64,000 nt of DNA from positions 10,550,233-10,614,232 of the forward strand of contig NC_132973.1 of assembly GCF_047496725.1 (NCBI RefSeq), read 5' to 3'. Source of the DNA: Anoplolepis gracilipes (Eukaryota > Arthropoda > Insecta > Hymenoptera > Formicidae). Each line of letters starts with the position of its first letter. Within the stretch, counting starts at the first letter, position 1. The translations under genes were made by a program, and so were the position numbers. This document shows, piece by piece, positions 60,704 to 64,000 of this stretch. The notes under the pieces are model-generated. The model ran no database searches, was not told the DNA's origin, and saw nothing but the letters and a program-made list of their open reading frames with translations.

Positions 60704-63700
60704 TGTGCATGATCAGTTTTTGTATTTTGTTTACATAGAAAATTCTCTCTTTCTTTTTTTTTCATTTTTATTTTATCTGTGTGCATAGTGATCACACAGT
60801 TTTTCTATAATATGACGTCAATGAATCTTTCAAACAATCGTCGCGGATCGTTTGTCGAAGACAGACTTGTATTGCTAATCGTTATAAAAAAGCGCGTTTC
60901 TTTGATGCGAACAATCAATCATCCATCCATCCATCCATCCATATCCTACCGCTTCACTCGACTTTAATTTTCTACCGTCGCGCGGGTTTCTTAATTAGAC
61001 ATTGCGATTTCAATCTTATCGCGCGACATCTCGCTCGTACACGTAATTAACACGTACTTTGATCACTACGATAAGAAAAGACGAAGATTGGCGTTGCAGG
61101 GGTTCTTTGTATACATTGTCACGTCTTGTATAGATTACACGTTAATCGCGCATCTGCTGGTAGATCGCGAACTCACGACGAATCGTCAAGAATACATAAC
61201 GCTTGAAAAACGCTATTATCTCGTAGATTCTTAGTATCTAGAAATGTCTGATGGATATTCGACATTATGAATTCGTACTCGGAAATGCAATGCGAAAATG
61301 GTGCCACATTCGAAGGAGAGATGGGATTCTGAAATTTTGCGAGGAGGATAAAGCCTCGCCTCCCTGGATGCTAAAAACAAGGGGGAAGGCAAAGGGGTTG
61401 CCGAGAGGCGGGAACCCTCTTTTAATTTTCTTTTAGCCGCCGCGTGAGCAGCTAATTTGCGGCTACGAGCTCGGTTTGACAGGAAGGAAGGAAGGAAGGA
61501 AGGACGGAGGAAGAGGCTGAGAGGCAGGGAAAGAAGCGATTGAGAAGCGGTGGGTTCACGCGGAGATATAAAGGAAGAAATAAATTCCTCTCTTTCTCTC
61601 CTTGTGATTTGCATGCAATGAATTTCCAATTTGATCGGACGCCCTTTGATGCCTCGCGCCGATCGCGGCTTGATTAACGTACGATTGCGCGCGCGCGGAC
61701 ATATCTTTCTGAGTTTTTTGTGTCGCATCGACGTTCTATCAATCGCCATTATTGCAGTCTCGCGATGTAGCGAGACAATCATCGAGAGACAATTTATCTA
61801 TTGTACGCGTAAATAACTATTTTATTTTCAATCGTTGGAAATATCCGATTTCTAAAAAGAAAGAGTGAAAGAGAAAGAGGCGTCGATCTTTATCGCCCCG
61901 TTGTTTCATGAATACACATGCGAGCAAAGTTCGCATTGGCAAAGGCACACTATTTTTTTGCCGCACAAAGCGTGTCGTGGGGTAAAGAGGGGGGGGGGTG
62001 AGACAGGGACACACCGCGTGGGATGCGTAGGTGCGTGGAGGTCGGTAACAGGATTACGAGGGGTGGCCGTGTGGAGAAACTTGCATAGGGGCAAGCAGCC
62101 CCGACCGAGGGGTGCCGACAAGTGGACCGAATAATATTGCACGACGAGAGGGAACCGTGTAAAAGGAGAATCGCGGCGGATTCTAAGCCCGAGGTCACTC
62201 GGTATCCACCTAACTCAATCGTCGACAGTTCATTTAACATCGCGCGAGGATTAGAGAAATTTCGGAGTAGCGCTGCGGAGTTGGGTAATCCGGAATTACG
62301 ATGAGATACATGCATAATCGAAAAGTGTAATGAAATATTCTTGAAAAGTGATGGAGACAAAAATCGACAAAATTTACAATAATCGATAAAAATATGTATA
62401 AAATCTAAACGGAAAAAGTCTTGAATTTTTCATTTTTTTTATTGGTCCATCGGGATCACTGATCGTAATGTCATTCGTAATCATCGTTAATAACTGAAAT
62501 TATCTTTTCAGAAATTACGGGACTGCGCACTTTTCTCCCATTAATCCGCCCACGGCCGATATATACTCGTCAAATTGATCAATCGCCTGGACCAATCGAG
62601 GGTGCATATTTAACGTGAGGTAAGCTTGTGTCAATCGAACACTTATCATATATATATATATATATGCGCGGTAGACGGGTTGTAAAAGCATTGTAAAAAA
62701 TGATTACCTCAGTTTTTACGTAATGATACTCGCTGAACGAATTGTGTATCTACGATAACAATCTTACACACACATTTCTCCCAAAAAAATATTCCACTCG
62801 CGTACGTTCCGCTCAGAGAGATGTTTGGGATTTGGGATTTGGAATTCTCGATTCTCTCCATCAGGATGAAAGTTACGACTCGAGGAGAGACTCGAGTGAG
62901 GGTGAAGTCTCCGGCTACTACGGATTTGTGTACGTGTTGCCGTGTATTATTCGCGCGAGCATCGCGAACTGTCGTAACGCGGCGACGAAGGGAGAAAGGC
63001 ACGGAAGAATGAAATGATCGAGTTATGCCTGATTGCCGCTTGTTGTTCCAGCTCGATAAACCGGACCCGAACTCGGACCGAATTCACCCCCTGTTCTCCC
63101 CAATTTTGCCGAATCCTGCGCTTACTGCCCTTCGCCTCGGAGGAGGCCTCTCTCGAAGACGATGAATGCAACTAAGAAAACAATTTCCGTAATTTGCCTC
63201 AATCTTCTTCGACTGCGAGAGCGGTATCTTAATTAATTTTCACGGCGTGATTGATGATTACGACTTTGTTCAAAATTATTTGAATATTCCTACATATAAT
63301 TCGACGAATACAGTTTATTATTTTTTACGACTAAAATGCTTTGGAAATGTACAAAGCTATATAAATTTCATAGGCTTGACACGACGAGTATCGATACACT
63401 CGCCATTTGTCGGTGACATATCGTTAACTCTGCGAGGAATATTTTTCAGCCATCGGTCAAAAAGCTCAACGGTTGTCAACGACGGTTAATTCGGCGTGTA
63501 ACCGTACGCGGGATCGAGTTAACGTTAAGATCAAATTGGATTTGGCGCCGGCGCTGGTCTGGCTAAAACTTAGTCATCCGGCAGGACCCTCTTAATCCGT
63601 TTACGCTCCTTCGTTCTGGATCCTACCGTCTGCATCTCCGCGACTACGTTGACAGAGAAATAAAGAGAATCGGGTCAAAGAGAGAAAGAGAAACAAAAAA

Positions 63701-64000
63701 AGATCGCTTCATTGAGACGGGGGTAACATCTACGAATATCGGTTCAATGGGAACAAAATTAAATGCGGGCGAAGGAGAATAATATCCGCTTTCTAAAAAG
63801 TGCAGACATTGTGGAATTTACTGTGGGATAAACGCGAGAGAGAAAGAAGACAAACGGACTTTTCGTCAGCGTCGCACTTTAGGAGCAAGACGGATTGCAA
63901 ATTTAATCCTTTTAAACATTTTGCCTTCGCAAAGTAATTCAAGCTACAAAGTTATAAAAAAGAGAATGTAAATAAATATAATAAATGTTAATACGATAAT
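60704..64000. other. Right end of window, no gene seen
   Basis: Mixed AT-rich and CpG-rich DNA with small repeats: CATC units at about 60919-60944, GGAA units at about 61484-61506 and a TA run near 62648-62665. Open frames such as 61231-61782 (-) contain repeat-derived low-complexity peptide and are not supported. It could belong to a long intron or a regulatory region of a gene beyond the window. Confidence 0.4.

Noticed and set aside
61231..61782. 183-codon minus-strand open frame
   Set aside because: Contains repeat-derived SLPLSLFLRPSFLPSFLS from the GGAA repeat and has no domain or splice context.
1..64000. CRISPR arrays, prophage, bacterial operons or intact transposons
   Set aside because: Direct repeats seen are microsatellites or tandem duplications without spacers, genes are intron-containing and eukaryotic, and no transposase, integrase or reverse transcriptase motif was found.

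Overview
The window is nuclear DNA from an insect, most likely a hymenopteran such as an ant. Evidence: spliced genes with short GT-AG introns, AT-rich intergenic DNA with abundant CA, CT and AT microsatellites, CpG-rich blocks around gene starts, an insect-type gene set, and a eukaryotic tRNA-Arg with a Pol III T-run. The order is inferred from overall texture and was not tested by a search. No bacterial operon, phage, CRISPR array or intact transposase was found. All exon models were built by hand from splice sites and reading-frame continuity. In the confident genes every junction keeps frame and the final lengths match the known families.

Layout. 477-3780 (-): an unrecognised conserved protein of about 518-547 residues, with a CpG-rich, TCG-repeat upstream region. 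3.8-10.6 kb: no convincing gene. 10.66-15.76 kb (-): ULK3-type autophagy/Hedgehog kinase in 8 exons. It lies head to head with ariadne-1 (+, 18.3-20.4 kb, 7 exons), an RBR E3 ubiquitin ligase. 24.85-25.96 kb (-): a Bcl-2 family protein of the BOK/Debcl/Buffy type. 26-43 kb: mostly non-coding, with several inverted-repeat elements, one possible small N-myristoylated protein (34.29 kb, partial) and a tRNA-Arg(TCG) at 41.68 kb.

43.2-55.4 kb is a compact cluster: an SV2-like major-facilitator transporter (+), ribosomal protein L17 (-), uroporphyrinogen-III synthase (+), a Pez/PTPN14-21-like FERM protein (-) and the Rab GTPase-activating protein TBC1D13 (+). RpL17/UROS and Pez/TBC1D13 are divergent pairs. 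UROS/Pez is a convergent pair only 137 bp apart. 55.4-64 kb holds no gene I can support, but carries two copies of a roughly 570-bp inverted-repeat element in opposite orientation and a CT/GA mirrored tract.

The genes are ordinary single-copy housekeeping and signalling genes and do not form one pathway. The most notable observations are the Pez-like gene, which seems to end without a phosphatase domain; a BCL-2 protein whose BH3 core is not obvious; and several families of foldback/MITE-like elements, some inside introns, that would give long hairpin RNA if transcribed. I found no evidence for a new multi-gene system.
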